Shown in pieces: positions 24,716 to 45,771 of a DNA stretch of 64,000 nt (its first letter is position 1; each line of letters starts with the position of its first letter). A model generated the notes under the pieces. That model did not search any database, had not been told where the DNA came from, and saw only the letters and a list, made by a program, of their open reading frames with translations. The position numbers and the translations under genes are program-made. Source of the DNA: Epinephelus fuscoguttatus (Eukaryota; Chordata; Actinopteri; Perciformes; Serranidae); NCBI RefSeq assembly GCF_011397635.1, contig NC_064761.1, forward strand, positions 25,895,643 to 25,959,642, read 5' to 3'.

Positions 24716-26093
24716 ATGATGTTTTCTTCATCCTAACCAGGTGGTGATTGTGACTAAAACAAATCACACTAAATGAAGACTTAATTTAAAAAAGAAGTAA
24801 CTCAGCCCTCTTGTGTTTGGTGTATCTGCTTGTTTGCTATTAATCGGATGTTTCCTGCCATCATATGCACCAAGTAATAAGGACTGACAGCTCTGTGCAT
24901 GGGGCATGTGACTTTGAATGAGTTCATAAAACAAATAACATGTTAACCAAAAGAAATTGGTTTTAACATATTCGCTACATATGAAATGTATATACATCTG
25001 TGGTTTCCAGAAACAGTCAGTGCCAGCATTTATTCTGGTCATTGGGTTGATTTTATTTAAAAAAGCTGGAACAGTGGTTGCAAGACAACAATGGACCTTT
25101 CACAAATTATTAAATATTTATGTACTCGCAATATTTATATAAATAAACTATCAAGCATCTTGCATCTTTTTATTCGTGACTATCTGACTTCACATCTGGC
25201 CTTTTTTGTGGGTGGGTGGGGACGCTAAACATTCTCTGGTTCTCCATCCTGGGGACTTTCTGTTTTTCTCTGACTGTTATCATCACAAACAACAAATAAA
25301 CCATAATCCACCCGTAATCAAAATAACCATTAGCTACAGCCCTATATGGTAACCATGGTTGCATTTTCAGGTACAGTAAGAGAGCAGATGACCATCACCA
25401 GTCACCACACAAACTACATTTCTCTCATGTTTTGTTTTGTTTTTTTTTTCAGAGGAACAGGATCAGCAGTTTGTAACTGAGCATACCAAGCATACAGTAT
25501 TATACTACACATGTCATATAAATAATCCACAAATACATGAATTTTTGTGAGGGACTACTTCTTTCCCAGTTCATGCAGGGGGCACTGGATGTAGAATTTC
25601 TTTCCACATCAAATGCTCATTTCCCACCAAGATAAATGAAATGTTGTCATATTAGGTTTTGGGAATCATGAGTTAGGAGAAATGAATGCGTGTAATCTGT
25701 GTTTTTCCATCTCTCACTCTACATGTAATTTGTGTGTAACTTCAGAGAACTAGCATTAACCTTGAATAAAGGTTAAATTAAGATTGAATACATGACAGCC
25801 TCTTCCTGACAGTCAAGTGTTTCAGCATGTCCAACAGCAAGAAAATCTATATTCTTAAAGCATTCAAATGTTGAACAGATGCACTACAGACATGTTTCTG
25901 ATTATGTCAACATCAGTTATTTTCAGCTGTACATCACAATACATTCTTTCACGTCTTGCTGCGAGACAATGATTTAAAAGTATACAAACAAAATTTAAAT
26001 TTCAGCTTGACACATCAGAGGATGTTGCCAAGGAATCAGAGTGAACTCAACCCCACCCAAGAAGAGAAAAACACTTTTACTCACATGCAACAT
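24716..26093 (-). other. spacer and likely alkal2 3' UTR
   Basis: No coding frame is seen. The first minus-strand AATAAA beyond the ALKAL stop is at 25168-25173 (tttatt on plus), predicting a 3' UTR of about 0.9 kb if used. Confidence 0.4.
25168..25173 (-). terminator. alkal2: candidate poly(A) signal of alkal2
   Basis: First minus-strand AATAAA after the TAG stop at 26094-26096, about 920 bases downstream. Confidence 0.35.
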
Positions 26094-29000
26094 CTATGAC
26101 TGCATGCACAGTGGACTCATTGCTAATCGTGTTAGCAATCTTGCACATCTTTTGTAATCTGAAAAAGAGAAGTGAGAAAAATATGTTAAAATCATCCCAC
26201 CCTTGCAATTAAAGACCCAAAAGATTGCCTTTCTAAAAAACTGCATTCTTAAAAACTGACTTGAAACTTCTAAAGTTTCAAATTCGGCTATTTGTAATAC
26301 ATGTCAAGTCCTTTTAAATCTAATGTTTAGAGACAATGCAAAAGTCCCACAGTGTGTACTAAATAGTACTAAATACATAATACTGTCAATGACAGTGAGA
26401 GAGAAACAAATATGAATGACATCAGAGGTGATTCAGTATGCAATTAAAGTTGCAATCTTCCTTTAGCAGAGCAGAGCGCATGTTCTCTAATAGCATCATC
26501 AGTAACATTAGCATAAGAAATGAACCATCCATCCATCCAACAATACTCTGCGTCACCACAATCCAACACATGAATCCTAATTGTGACCACCATGTCTGCC
26601 TGTCTGGCTAAAACTAAACTTCCTATATCACAAGATCAACTGCTTTAACTCTCTTGATGCTTATTAGACTGCATCACAGATGGAAATTTCACTGTGTCCA
26701 CAATAAAGCCAAGTCAAGCTAAACAGATCTGTGACATGAGAGCATTGTCTGCAATCCTTCGCCAATGTCTGCTTGATGCTATCCCCTTAATTTCCCAGAT
26801 GTAAACATCCCAGAGAGAAGGATTGCTTCAACGGGTTACGAACTGTGGTTACAGCTCTGGGTGCTTCTACTTCAGCAGTTCTCAACTTGGGGTTGGGGAC
26901 CTTCCACGGGGTCACAGGGTAAATCTAAGAGGTTGCAGGCTGAAAAAAGAATCTGCTACAGAAAATATGCTTATTTTTCTTAATGTTGCTTTTTATTTAT
27001 TCATAATGAAATACTGAAGAGTTTTGCATTTTTATGATTCTAAAAACTATTTAGACTAAACAATTTGAGAAGGGATCCAAGGATTACTTTTTGGATTTAC
27101 TGTTTGCACACCCAAGGGCATAGCTATATTTTTGAAAAATTGTGGGGATATAAGGGCTCAGATAAAAATAAAAATCCAATGGGGGGATGAGGTCAGAGTA
27201 GATAATTATGGCTGGTCAGGTAAAATATCATGCATCAAAACTTGGATGAATTGGATGAATTTTAAGATGATTATTTCCCGTGAAAATTGCATCAGGGAAT
27301 AGTTTTTCTATTTGTTTATCTGTGCATCTTGGAAGAGGGAGCCCTCCTCAGTTGCTCTTCTTGCGGGTTTTGACCACTTTTTCCCCGTTAAATGCTTTCT
27401 TTCTTTTTCCTTATCTGCTGTAGGGGTCCAACCCGTTTTTTTTCAAAGTTGTCAAATACTCCTGCTCTGTCAGTGATTTCAGCGTCACACACGTGTCGCC
27501 AAAAGCCACCGCTCGTGGTGGGCTTTAGTTCACAATGCAGCTGGACAGCACCTGTTGTGGCCCTATGACACCGGAAGGCATCAGGCTGACATGCTGCCGG
27601 TGATGACGTTAAATAAGGAGCTGGAAAGTCCCTATAGGGAGGATGGGAGGCAGGTGGATGGGTCCAACAAACCCCAGACTTTCACCTGGGAGTCCGGTGT
27701 GAATGAATGTAGAGCCAAACCATTATGTTTTTTCTAAATCTAACCATGTGCTTTTGGTAATGTGCCGGTGTTGGTAGCGGGCGTCCTGTAACATTAACAG
27801 CAGATGCATAATGATACCTAGCGTGTAATATGTAGATGCAAAAGGCCACTGACAACACCGTGATAGATGCCAACTTGGGATGAGACTGTGTTGGAGGAGG
27901 GTCCAAAATTGAAATTGAAATTGAAATTGAATTGAAATTATTACTGGAACAGCCCTTTCAGGCATGCTTTGTGATTGGGCTACAGTGATCTTTGACTTGA
28001 CCTGACTGATCTGAAAAGCACTTTGGGTTGCCTTTGGGTATGAAATGTGCTATATAAATACATTTGCCTTGCTTTGATTTTTATACAATTTTCAGTCTGT
28101 ATTATGAATTTTTAACAATCATACATACATTTTTTGTTTTAGTTTTCTTCTCCCTGCCGCTTAACCATTGTTCTGTCCTCTCTTTGGTTGTTTGAACTGC
28201 ATACTTCTCTAAGGGCCTGGTCACACATGCCCATGTTCATGAATGCAGGCCAGTGACCACCATCTGCTGTGGCAATATTGGTGCTGAATGTCGGCAGTGC
28301 CAGGTGTGAAGCACATGGAAAGGTAGCTTGCTAACTAATGTAGCTGGCTGGCTAATAAACACCATGAAATATGATGTTATTGGTACATTCATTTCATTTT
28401 CTTACATTCCATGTTTGCCTCCTGACTCACTGCCAGCCAGGTAGCATCTCTCATGTGGGGCAACGTGTACTTTTCATGGCCAATATCATACATTCTCTGG
28501 TGATAAGACATTTAGTTGAGGCTAGGCAATGTGAAGATCCAAGTTTGCTTTGTCACGGGAAGCAAATGTTTTTTTTGGCCTGTTGCTTACATTGAATAGA
28601 AGTAAACAGGAGGCAGATATTTGCCAATGTTAATTTCATGCATGAGTGACTGTGTCCTGCAGCAAGACCAGGCTGCCTAGCAGAGAGTGAAGGCTCTGGG
28701 AATACAGCTTGTGTTCAGGTGTTCATGGCGCCCTTATCCTGTAAGGTTTTTGTAAGTTTTGGTAAGGGTTCCAACCAGGGCCCTTCTGTGCAAATGTTCT
28801 GTGTCAGCGTGGGTTTTCTGCGAGTTCTCCAGCTTCCTCCCACAGTCCAAAGACATGCAGGTTAATTGGTGACTCTAAATTGTCTGTAGGTGTGAATGTG
28901 AGCTTGAATGGTTGTCTGTCTCTATGTGTCAGCCCTGTGATAGTCTGGTGACCTGTCCAGAGTGTACCCCACCTGCAGCAGTTTTGGATAGTAGATGGAA

Positions 29001-32000
29001 GAATGAATCTTAAATAGTAATCTAAACTTTTAAATAACATTTTCATTTAGTTAAAAGACACTGCTCTATATGTGCATTATTTTGTCACAGATCCACATCC
29101 ATTAGGACCTGGGGTGTCAAACTCATTTTAGTTCATAGGCCACAAACAGCCCACTTTGATCTCAAGAGGGCCGGACCAGTAAAACCATTGCATAATAACC
29201 TGTAAATAACAAAGCCTTCAAATTTTCCTTCTCTTTTAGTCTAACAAAGTAATGCTACATGTAGCTTACATTCTGAAAATGTTCACAATTAATGAACAAT
29301 CCATTAACAAAACAAATGACGAACAGCCTGAGATGAAGGCTGAAGGATGAATGAAAAATAAGTGCAGTTTCATTAACATGTCTGTTTTTCAGCTAACTCA
29401 CCCCCAGAGTATGGCTTTGGTGCTGATGCTATTTTCTTAACAATAAGGTAGCTATAGCTTTTACAGCTGCAATGCTGATATCCTGGCTAAAAAACTAAAA
29501 CCTGACTTATGTTTCCTCAAACCTGCTGACAATTAATTTATCTTCTCTGTCCTTAGTTGTCTTTGCAAGATGTTGCCCTTTCTGCCATGACAGTGGTGCT
29601 GAATAAAATATTCTTTGAGCACTGAAAGCATTCTAAGCACACTGGCAACCTATTTACCTCTGTAAAGAAATAGGAACTGGTTCATTTGGACAAATAGGAA
29701 TAGCAATGCATTTAATTGAAAAAGTGGGATCAATAACTTCTCTGTTATTTTAGTATTTAGCAAAGTCACTGAGTGGGCCAGACTGGACTCTTTGGCAGGC
29801 GAGTTCTGGCCCACTGGCCCTATGTTTGACACTCCTGATTCAGACAAATTTATTACATGAAATTTTCAGCTTATCAAATCCTGCAAAGCATTTCACCAGG
29901 TGGTCAAAGCCACTAGAAGCCCAACACATTTTAGCATAGAACATTATTTGCAAATAAAAAAATACATTTTTTAGGATTATGTGGTATGCTGAAGAATCTA
30001 AACTTGATATTTACCTATACCCTTAAAAATTCATGACTAAATATGTGACAATCAAGGTCAACACATTCTCACTCGGACTTCGTCACATATTGACGTTTGG
30101 TCATGGACTTTCCTTGTCCACATATGACATGCAAGGTACCCTGGGTGCGTTGGTTTTTGACGTTCTGGGATGCTGTGTCAAGTTCTGCCTGTTACATGCA
30201 TTGTCTTCTTTCAAAATACACTTCAGTTTTCACAGGAAATTTAAAGTTTAAATACAGTCTCTTTCAAAATAAATGCACTCGGTAGGTACAACACAGCAAA
30301 CACACGTAGTTGGGTTTAGGCAACAAAACACGTGGTTAGGTTTAGGACAAAAGAACAGGGTTTGGCTTTGGAATCTTACGGGACGTGAACACCGCTCTCT
30401 TGGATGAAAGTCAGCATTTCCTGGATTTATCCGCCACCCCTCCCGTCCGCTCCAGTCGGACTTTTGCCGCCTTAACTTTCATCCTTGTCCTGCTGCGTTT
30501 CCCCCTGACGCTGCCAGGAGCCATTAAACTATAACGGCAACTGGACACATATCATACCGACATTAAAGGACGCCTTCTTCCGTTGGTTTCTGACGCCACA
30601 AGTCACTGCCCAAACAGCAAAATTCGATGACTCCAGCGTGACACTGGGCTCTCAAAGTTAATGTTTTATAAAAAACTAACTTATAATTTAGTATTTTAGC
30701 ACTCAGCTAACCTCCTTTATCAGGACTGTGTGAATGTTTCATTAAACAACCCACTAACTGACTTTCGATTCAGATATTGCTAAATCCTGATTGCTGCACG
30801 GAAGCACGTGAGGTCAACTTTTTAAGCCCCGCCCACTTAAAAACCAGTAAGAAGAACACAAAAAAGAAGCTGAGAAACCCCAGATCAATTAAAATAATCC
30901 AACTCAAGCAAAATATTTTTTTCATGTGGGAACAGATTATTTAGCTGAATGAAAAAAAAAAGTTTTTTTGCCCTTTAAAGCATCATGATGACACTAAATG
31001 GCACAACAGACCTTGAGCACATTATGAGAAGAGCAACAGAGAGGAAAAAGGTATACATACATGCTGGTCTTGAGCAATCCCTTGTGTTGTGATAAAGTCT
31101 ATGAAAGTGTGTTCTGCACTCCGACGAGAACTTGACTGGTCCTGCTTAATAGAAAAGGTCTTATCAGACATAGTGAAAGAGACTGCAAAGGGCTTTATTA
31201 TATGTTATATCATATCTACTCTGCTAGTACAGTATAATCATGCCTAGTGATTTTGTGACTAATCACCAAAAAAACAGACAGATCACAAAGTGAAAGTGAA
31301 CAGTGCACTATCACAGACGTGGTTAAGGAGTCAGGGTTCAACTGGACTTAGCGAACAGAGGACTTGAGTCTTCAATTATAATCACCTCGTAGAGTTTCGG
31401 CACTGACATGTAAACTTCAAGATTTTCACACCAATAATGAAGTCTACTCACAGGCCCTGAGACAAATAATCAGCTTAACCTTGCACTGCCTTCAACTTAA
31501 TTCTGTCGGCTTTAGACCATGTGCTGTTTCTCTGCACTACTGCCCTGCAGCTAAGCCAGGCAACCCTCCTCTGAACCACAGGAGTGCCAGTGTTCATTAC
31601 GCCTCCGAGACTTAAGCATACTGTATGTTGGCTTACAGGAATGATTTTCTCAAAGAGGGCAGAACTGAGAATTACCACTCAAAGGTTGCATAAGAAAAGT
31701 GCCAACTATGCTCTAAGAGGCGTTTGCCAGATAAAAACATTTTGCAATGTTTGGAAAGGGCATTAGGAAAACGCAGTCAAGGCTGAAATGTTGCACACAC
31801 AATGTTGTCTTTGACTGTGATTTTCTTACCTGTGAAATGCTGAATGAATTTGCCTTTCATGTTTACATCTCTAGGAACAATTTCTGGAAAAGAAAACCAC
31901 TGTTAGCACGTCAATCAACACTCATTTTTCAACCACTGAGAACTTGGCAAATGCTACACAATAACCATGATGAATATGTACAGTCATTGTCAGAGTTACC

Positions 32001-34519
32001 CTCTCCTGCATATATCACTGTGCCACAGGGAATTTCTCAACATCACCACTTTAAGGTCAACATATAGATCAGTTCAATATGTGGCCGCAGCATTATCATT
32101 CATGATAATATCCTTCAAATAATTTTACAGCACTCTAAAAGAACATTATTCATTGTGCATACTGTTCATCATTAAGTGCAGCATAAGTAGTATGATGGAT
32201 ATATACCTTTACATTATGTCACTGTTATTATCTGGTGTCACTGAAGGCATTTCATAAGGTCTAGATGGGGTAAGAGCATCCTCCCCTCCCACCCCCCGAC
32301 CATTCTACTATGTGCATGCAGGCAACACACGGAGGTGTCTGATAACACACTGGCCACACTAACAGGCTAAAGAGATTATTGTATGGGAGTTAAATGCTCA
32401 TCAGAGTAAGTCCATGCAAGTAGTTGCTGGGCTAACATTACATTAGCCCCCAGACTCAGGAACATGTAATGCTGCAACTGCAAGTGACTGCAGAACGAGG
32501 ATGAAAGATAACACTTAAACCGATGTGAAACCAAGCATAAGAAGTCATTTTAAATACATTTAAACTGCAGATTTAGCAAACCAAATGAAAAGGATAGACA
32601 TACTATATATTTTATTTTTCTAAAAAGTGGCACGGCCATGTAAAGAGCCAACTCAAGAGTGAAAATGGTGACCTGAATTACACAAAGCCAGCTAATTAAT
32701 AAATGCATGTCAACAAGCACAAAACACAAAAGTCTAAAGCTGCCAATCTAAAGCTGATTTCTTGTGCCACATATACCAAAAGGGAAACTAGAACAGATAA
32801 CACCAGTCCTTACATCATGTCTGTCTTATCATAGCCGTCATTCTGATGTCACAGCCATGGCTTCTGAGTAACACGCTACAGGGTGAACACATTGGTGGGT
32901 TTACAAATGTTTCTTCTTCCTCCCTTTTGTGTTCAAAACATCTATCCTTGCGTGACCATGGGTCTCTCGGTAGTGTCACACGCACCAGTTGCTAATATGC
33001 AGCTTTTAATATCCTCAAAAGATAAATTCCATCTAGTCAGTGGTCTGAGAGAGGTACTTTTCCAATTGCATAAGCTGGGGCTGAGACATTGAGCTTCAAG
33101 ATGCCAGTGTAACATCTCTGAGACAAGATCTAATAGACAGCGATGGAGGAGAGAATCTGACACTGCAGATAATCAACACATCCTGTTCACTTGGCTCTTA
33201 CTAAACTCTCATTGCACGTATTGGTGAGGCACGATCCTAAACCAGAACCTCAGATGATGTGGCATGTGTGTTGCAGCAACAATAACACTTTGCATAAAAG
33301 GATTTTCTGGATGCCTTTTCTGTTTTGCAGTCTGATTTGGGAAAACCTCCTGACTTGGATCCCAGATAACAGAACACTTTATTTAAGCCAATAAAGGCAG
33401 AGCTGCACCGAGCTCGTTCTTACTCGTCAGGGAGCTCAGATATGGCTCATTTATATGATAAATGATGAACATGGTCAATTTGTCTAGGTAATATCTAGAA
33501 GTGCAAATCAAGAATGTGGCCTGGACTGTTCTTAACTCTCCTTGTACAGTCTCATTCCATAACTTCAGTCAAAAGGAGTAACACTGACTTTGATAGAGTG
33601 CTGTAAATTACATGAGTGTGACTCAACATCAGCCAGTCTTGCGTCTCTGCTCTGCCTGAGTAGGGATGCTCGCTATTGGAGCTACTTTCTGAGACGTCAC
33701 AGTGAGTTTGTGTGTGTGCGTGCAGGGTGGTCATCATCATTCATGTTTAAGATTCCACAGTGAATCACACTGAATGAATCATTCACAAGTTTGCCGTGAC
33801 GATGCTCCTCCTACATGAGTTCCTAGTACCTATCCGTGCATCTGTCCGTCAGTCAATCACAGTTTGAATGAGGGAGCGATTTGTCCAAGACGAGCTGGAA
33901 AGGTGTCTCTTACAAATGAGAACACCACGTCTGTAAATGTGACATAGACCTTTTTCCTACACAGATTAAGCATGCCTTAATTACATGCATTATATATATA
34001 TATGTATATATATATATACATATATATTAATTTTTTCCCCTTTAGTTTATTTAATAGCAGGCAAACCTTATTTTTTCCCCCGTATATCTTGAATTAACTA
34101 GCAAACACTGAGTTCCATTCATCCAAACTAAATCAGGCTCATAAATAAGGTGTACAGCACAGACCAGACCAATGACAGCTGTCTCCCACGGTAAAATGGG
34201 GATTATGCTTTCATCATCAGGACCTAAAAATAAATCTTATCAGCTTACCTATGAGTCTACTGTTATCCAGCCTAGGAACATAGAAAGGCTTTTCACGGGA
34301 GGAGAACTTCACGTCTTGGGCTGAGGTGAAGAGTCCACTGCTACAGCGCCTGGACACGGCTTTGTCCCGCTGCTGGCTGTCTCTGATAACCTGTAAGATT
34401 AGATCCAACAGGGTCCTTCTTTCTTTCTGCTTGACGTCCTTGCTGTCCATACACTGGCCCGAGGTGATGAGCAGAAAGAAGATAGTCAACAGTATGTGCC
34501 ATTTCCTCTCCACCTGCAT
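26094..34519 (-). CDS. alkal2: ALK and LTK ligand (ALKAL/FAM150/augmentor), complete, 4 coding exons
   Basis: ALKALs are small secreted ligands of the receptor tyrosine kinases ALK and LTK; in zebrafish they drive iridophore development through Ltk. Coding exons on the minus strand: 34519-34249, 31883-31830, 31141-31061 and 26158-26094. They join in phase 1-1-1 to 156 aa. Residues 1-22 are a signal peptide ([15 protein letters not shown]). Residues 33-50 form a helix ([15 protein letters not shown]) resembling the ALKAL2 variable region. The conserved C-terminal domain runs [18 protein letters not shown], then [13 protein letters not shown], then [20 protein letters not shown]. The four family cysteines are Cys117, Cys131, Cys140 and Cys153, all present; an extra Cys59 sits in the linker. 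The start ATG at 34517-34519 follows acceptor ttttcag (exon from 34530). The last three exons are 54, 81 and 65 coding bases. The N-terminal helix favours ALKAL2 over ALKAL1; which teleost copy (a or b) is undecided. Confidence 0.93.
26865..26960 (+). repeat. hAT/MITE-like repeat fragment
   Basis: The words agcagttctcaacttgggg and ccacggggtcacagg resemble the common vertebrate 'gttctcaa(c/a)(c/t)tgggg' repeat end. It lies within the large last intron of alkal2. Confidence 0.4.
27540..28075. repeat. unclassified interspersed repeat material in the alkal2 intron
   Basis: 27700-27850 has words shared with fish MITEs (ctaaatctaaccatgtgc). 27905-27945 is a (TTGAAA)n microsatellite. 27990-28075 carries the frequent fish repeat end gtgctatataaata. 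No coding content. Confidence 0.45.
28740..28990 (+). repeat. fish L2-derived/SINE-type repeat
   Basis: Contains the widely repeated words gcttcctcccacagtccaaa, gacatgcaggttaattgg, gactctaaattgtctg, ctatgtgtcagccctg and ggtgacctgtccag. This is the 3' consensus of an abundant teleost element, and is non-coding. Confidence 0.7.
29111..29835. mobile_element. non-autonomous DNA transposon (MITE) with terminal inverted repeats
   Basis: The left end ggggtgtcaaac and right end gtttgacactcc are near-perfect inverted repeats about 725 bases apart, with subterminal gggccgg and ctggcccactggccc. The interior has no transposase frame. It sits in the last intron of alkal2. Confidence 0.7.
30055..30625 (+). 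mobile_element. MITE-like element, fullest copy of a family also at 2.9 kb and 8.2 kb
   Basis: The left part (acacattctcactcggac, tttggtcatggacttt) matches 2850-2945. The right part (gcgtttccccctgacgc, aaactataacggcaac) matches 8165-8345 in inverse orientation. Internal words gttgggtttaggcaacaaaa and ggttaggtttagg are typical of such fish elements. No transposase is encoded. Confidence 0.65.
31142..31829 (-). other. alkal2 intron 3, no further feature
   Basis: Ordinary intron between the 54-base and 81-base ALKAL exons. Small open frames here have no conserved content. Confidence 0.6.
31884..34248 (-). other. alkal2 intron 2, with a (TA)n microsatellite
   Basis: No gene or recognised repeat apart from an alternating TA run at about 33990-34030 (tatatatatatatg then tatatatatata). 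Confidence 0.6.
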
Positions 34520-34887
34520 GACTTCACTGTCTGAAAACATAAGCAAATAAGTTTGGTTACATGTTTTTTTTTTACGTGTTTTATTCCAACATCCAAAAAA
34601 AGACAGCTGTACACTTTGCATCACACTTAACCCCAAGTATGCTTGCCATTTAAGATCCTTTACACTCCCAAAATTACTCTAAAAAAATCATGTCAGAGGT
34701 AACATGCATAGCCTCTAAAACTAGATCTGATCACCAGAAATAGTCTGGTGCAACCCACTTTACGCAGCAGTCGCATTTCGTCCAGTTTAATACAAGAGTG
34801 AAACAAATATAGTCAGTGAAACTTTAGACTTACTAGTTTAGGAGTAAAAGATGTTTATGTCCTGCAGAGTGGACACAGTTGTCTTAC

Positions 34888-34960
34888 GCAAATTCTTCCA
34901 GGCGTTGTCTGTGGTCCAGATAGAGGAGCGAGAGTACAGCCGGCAGATTGTGCTCACCAC
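34888..34960 (-). other. alkal2: non-coding first exon of alkal2 (inferred)
   Basis: A donor AATTTGC|gtaaga ends at 34888. A TATA box lies about 30 bases before 34960, so transcription likely begins near 34955-34965 and splices to the coding exon starting at 34530. No start codon is used here. Confidence 0.5.
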
Positions 34961-34985
34961 CGTCTTTCTTGAAATAATGCGTCCC

Positions 34986-34993
34986 TATTTATA
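34986..34993 (-). promoter_or_regulatory. alkal2: TATA box of alkal2
   Basis: TATAAATA on the minus strand (tatttata on plus), followed by a GC-richer start region. It is the correct distance from the inferred leader exon, and is consistent with a tissue-restricted promoter. Confidence 0.55.
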
Positions 34994-36135
34994 CGAGGAG
35001 CCACCTTCTTGAAGGTAATACAATCGATTTCGTGTGGGTGGTAAAGCAATGTTGACATCTTTGGTGCAATTTCTTCCAGTGGCATTCGCTCACTTTGGCG
35101 TGCGCCCCTCCTTTACGCACCAAAACATCCCCGGTTGTAAGTTTACAGGACTATTCAGCTCCAAATAAAAATTATCCTCTCCAGACAGAGTAATGGTCTA
35201 ACATCTAAAAAAGAGCCCCGCTGAAATTTCCATTGAAAAAAATAAGCGACAAAGACCGTAGCGCGGCGGCGCGCAGGAAAGTAGTTTTCCAAACGGACCA
35301 ACTTGTTGGATGTTGGATGCAGAGAAGAGAAGAATCTGTGGGCCTGTAAGCTTCTAGCTGACCTGTCAGCGTGTCGGTGTTTTTGTTCACCGATGCCCAA
35401 GTCTTGTGACCGCCTAAGCGCTGCAGAGAATGCGCCTCCAGGAGCAGCCATCCGGCAGGTTTCACCCTTTGAACAGAAATCTGTGTTTGTGAAAATGCTT
35501 TTAAAAATTTGAAAATTCAAGGATGTGTTTAAAAATGCATTTGAAACGGAATCTAGAAAATTAAAGGACTGTTGGCTCAGTTTGAGTCATAAGTCTCCCC
35601 CATTAAAAACAATCAATCAGTGGCTCCAGCATAATGTAATTGAATCCAATGAGAAATAAATTCATGGTTCATGTTTTCTTTTGTAGTGGGGATTTATTAC
35701 TGCTTCCTTTATCTATCTGCAGAGATGTGTTTTAGCACAGGCAGCTATTAAACGCATTTACACTTTATATGCAACCCATTACATTATTAGACGAAAAACT
35801 CATCTTTACCGGCAGACTTTGAACTGTCCATGAATCCAAAGGAAGAACGTCACCTAGTGGTTTCTCACTTGTTGCGCAAAGAGTTGATAGTTCAAAGAAG
35901 CTGGTCAGCCTATTTCTTATTTAAAAAAAGGTAAGTAGGAAAAACCGCAAAGGCAAATTATTATTATTATTATTTTATTAATTGTATTCTAAGTTCAATT
36001 TAGCATGGACATCACAACATATTCCCTCCAAAAAGGTACCTGAACGTTACTATTACAATGGAGCCAGTTCAGAGATTACAGTGAGTCCACAGCTGATAAA
36101 GGTAATGTTTCTGTGTATTCAATGAAAGGCTGCCA
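34994..36135. other. intergenic, nothing recognised
   Basis: Spacer between the divergent alkal2 and iqca1 promoters. Frames around 35155-35520 overlap on both strands and show no domain. A CG-rich patch lies near 35255-35280. Confidence 0.5.
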
Positions 36136-36139
36136 AATC

Positions 36140-36500
36140 TTTATACAGGTATGATATCTCTTTTTGGGGACACAGAGGCACGCAAATCATCATTACTGAG
36201 GTCTACTTTGATATAGGGGGGTAAAGTTCCTGGAAACAGCAAGAGCTATATTGATAAATTTCCTGGAGCTTTGATTTAGTTTCAAATTTGTGACATTTCT
36301 AAGGAGGAAAAAGTCCTGGGTGTAATGAAAGTCGTATGTCCATAATTTTAGGGAGTGTGTCACACAAATCATACAAAAATTTAACTTTCATGCAGTGCCA
36401 TGTGCAGTGGAGCATCATGCCCTCTGCAATGCCACATCTGAAACAGATATTTGAAATTATAGAGTGTGACTTTTGAAGGGTTAGGTAACGTTGATGGTTG
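36140..36500 (-). mobile_element. L1/Tx1-type LINE remnant
   Basis: A minus-strand frame reads NICFRCGIAEGMMLHCTWHC followed by KVKFLYDLCDTLPKIMDIRL. This is the C-terminal zinc-binding-like region of L1/Tx1 reverse transcriptases (CxxC...H...C). Only this short, decayed piece is present. Confidence 0.65.
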
Positions 36501-36671
36501 ATGATATTAGTATTATTATTATTCAAATCAAATTTACTATATAGCACGTTTAAAAACAACCAGAGTTGACCAAATTGCTGTTCAACTTAAAAAAAAAAGT
36601 AAAATAACATAACATGGTACCAGGAAAACGTAGGAGAAACAATATAACAAACCCCAAAACATGCACAATTG

Positions 36672-36708
<37 letters not shown>

Positions 36709-36745
36709 TAGAATTATTATTATGATCATTATTATTAATAGTATT
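36672..36745 (+). repeat. (TTA)n microsatellite
   Basis: A run of TTA/ATT triplets with few interruptions. Confidence 0.9.
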
Positions 36746-36868
36746 TCAGTTAAGTATACTTATTACATACCGGTTGTCCCATCATCAGTGACCGCCCCGG
36801 TTTTTCCTACAAAATAAAATTAAAGAAAAAAGAAAAAGAAGCGCAGGTGAGTTACTTCCGGTATGACT

Positions 36869-36882
36869 GTTACCATGGTAAC
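36869..36882 (+). promoter_or_regulatory. iqca1: RFX X-box upstream of iqca1/drc11
   Basis: The 14-base site GTTACCATGGTAAC is a perfect palindrome and fits the RFX X-box consensus (GTNRCC, spacer, RGYAAC). It lies about 144 bases before the start codon. RFX factors (with FOXJ1) control motile-cilium genes, and the adjacent gene encodes a motile-cilium protein. The motif is seen; its use is inferred. Confidence 0.75.
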
Positions 36883-37025
36883 GGGTCAACCACTGTGTGT
36901 AACTTGGGAAAGCTGACCTCATGTTTGCACCATAGCTAACGTTAGTGTCGTTTTACTCTCTGTAAGTAGTTTAGTTATGAGATAAGAAGCAGTGAAGTCA
37001 TATTTTTCTCTCTCTGGAGGCAGAC

Positions 37026-45694
<8,669 letters not shown>

Positions 45695-45771
45695 GCCTGT
45701 CGTCATGTTTTTATCACAACTGAATGTAGACATTTATTGAAGCGTGAATGTGAGTTGCCGCCTGATAACAA

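Noticed and set aside
31380-31430. Minus-strand words resembling the ALKAL NTR motif
   Set aside because: The frame has stops and no splice sites. The true exon with [12 protein letters not shown] is at 31061-31141.
35155-35520. 121-codon minus frame upstream of alkal2
   Set aside because: No recognised domain, overlapping frames on both strands, and no supporting splice signals.
36614-36817. 67-codon plus frame rich in isoleucine
   Set aside because: It is the translation of a (TTA)n microsatellite.
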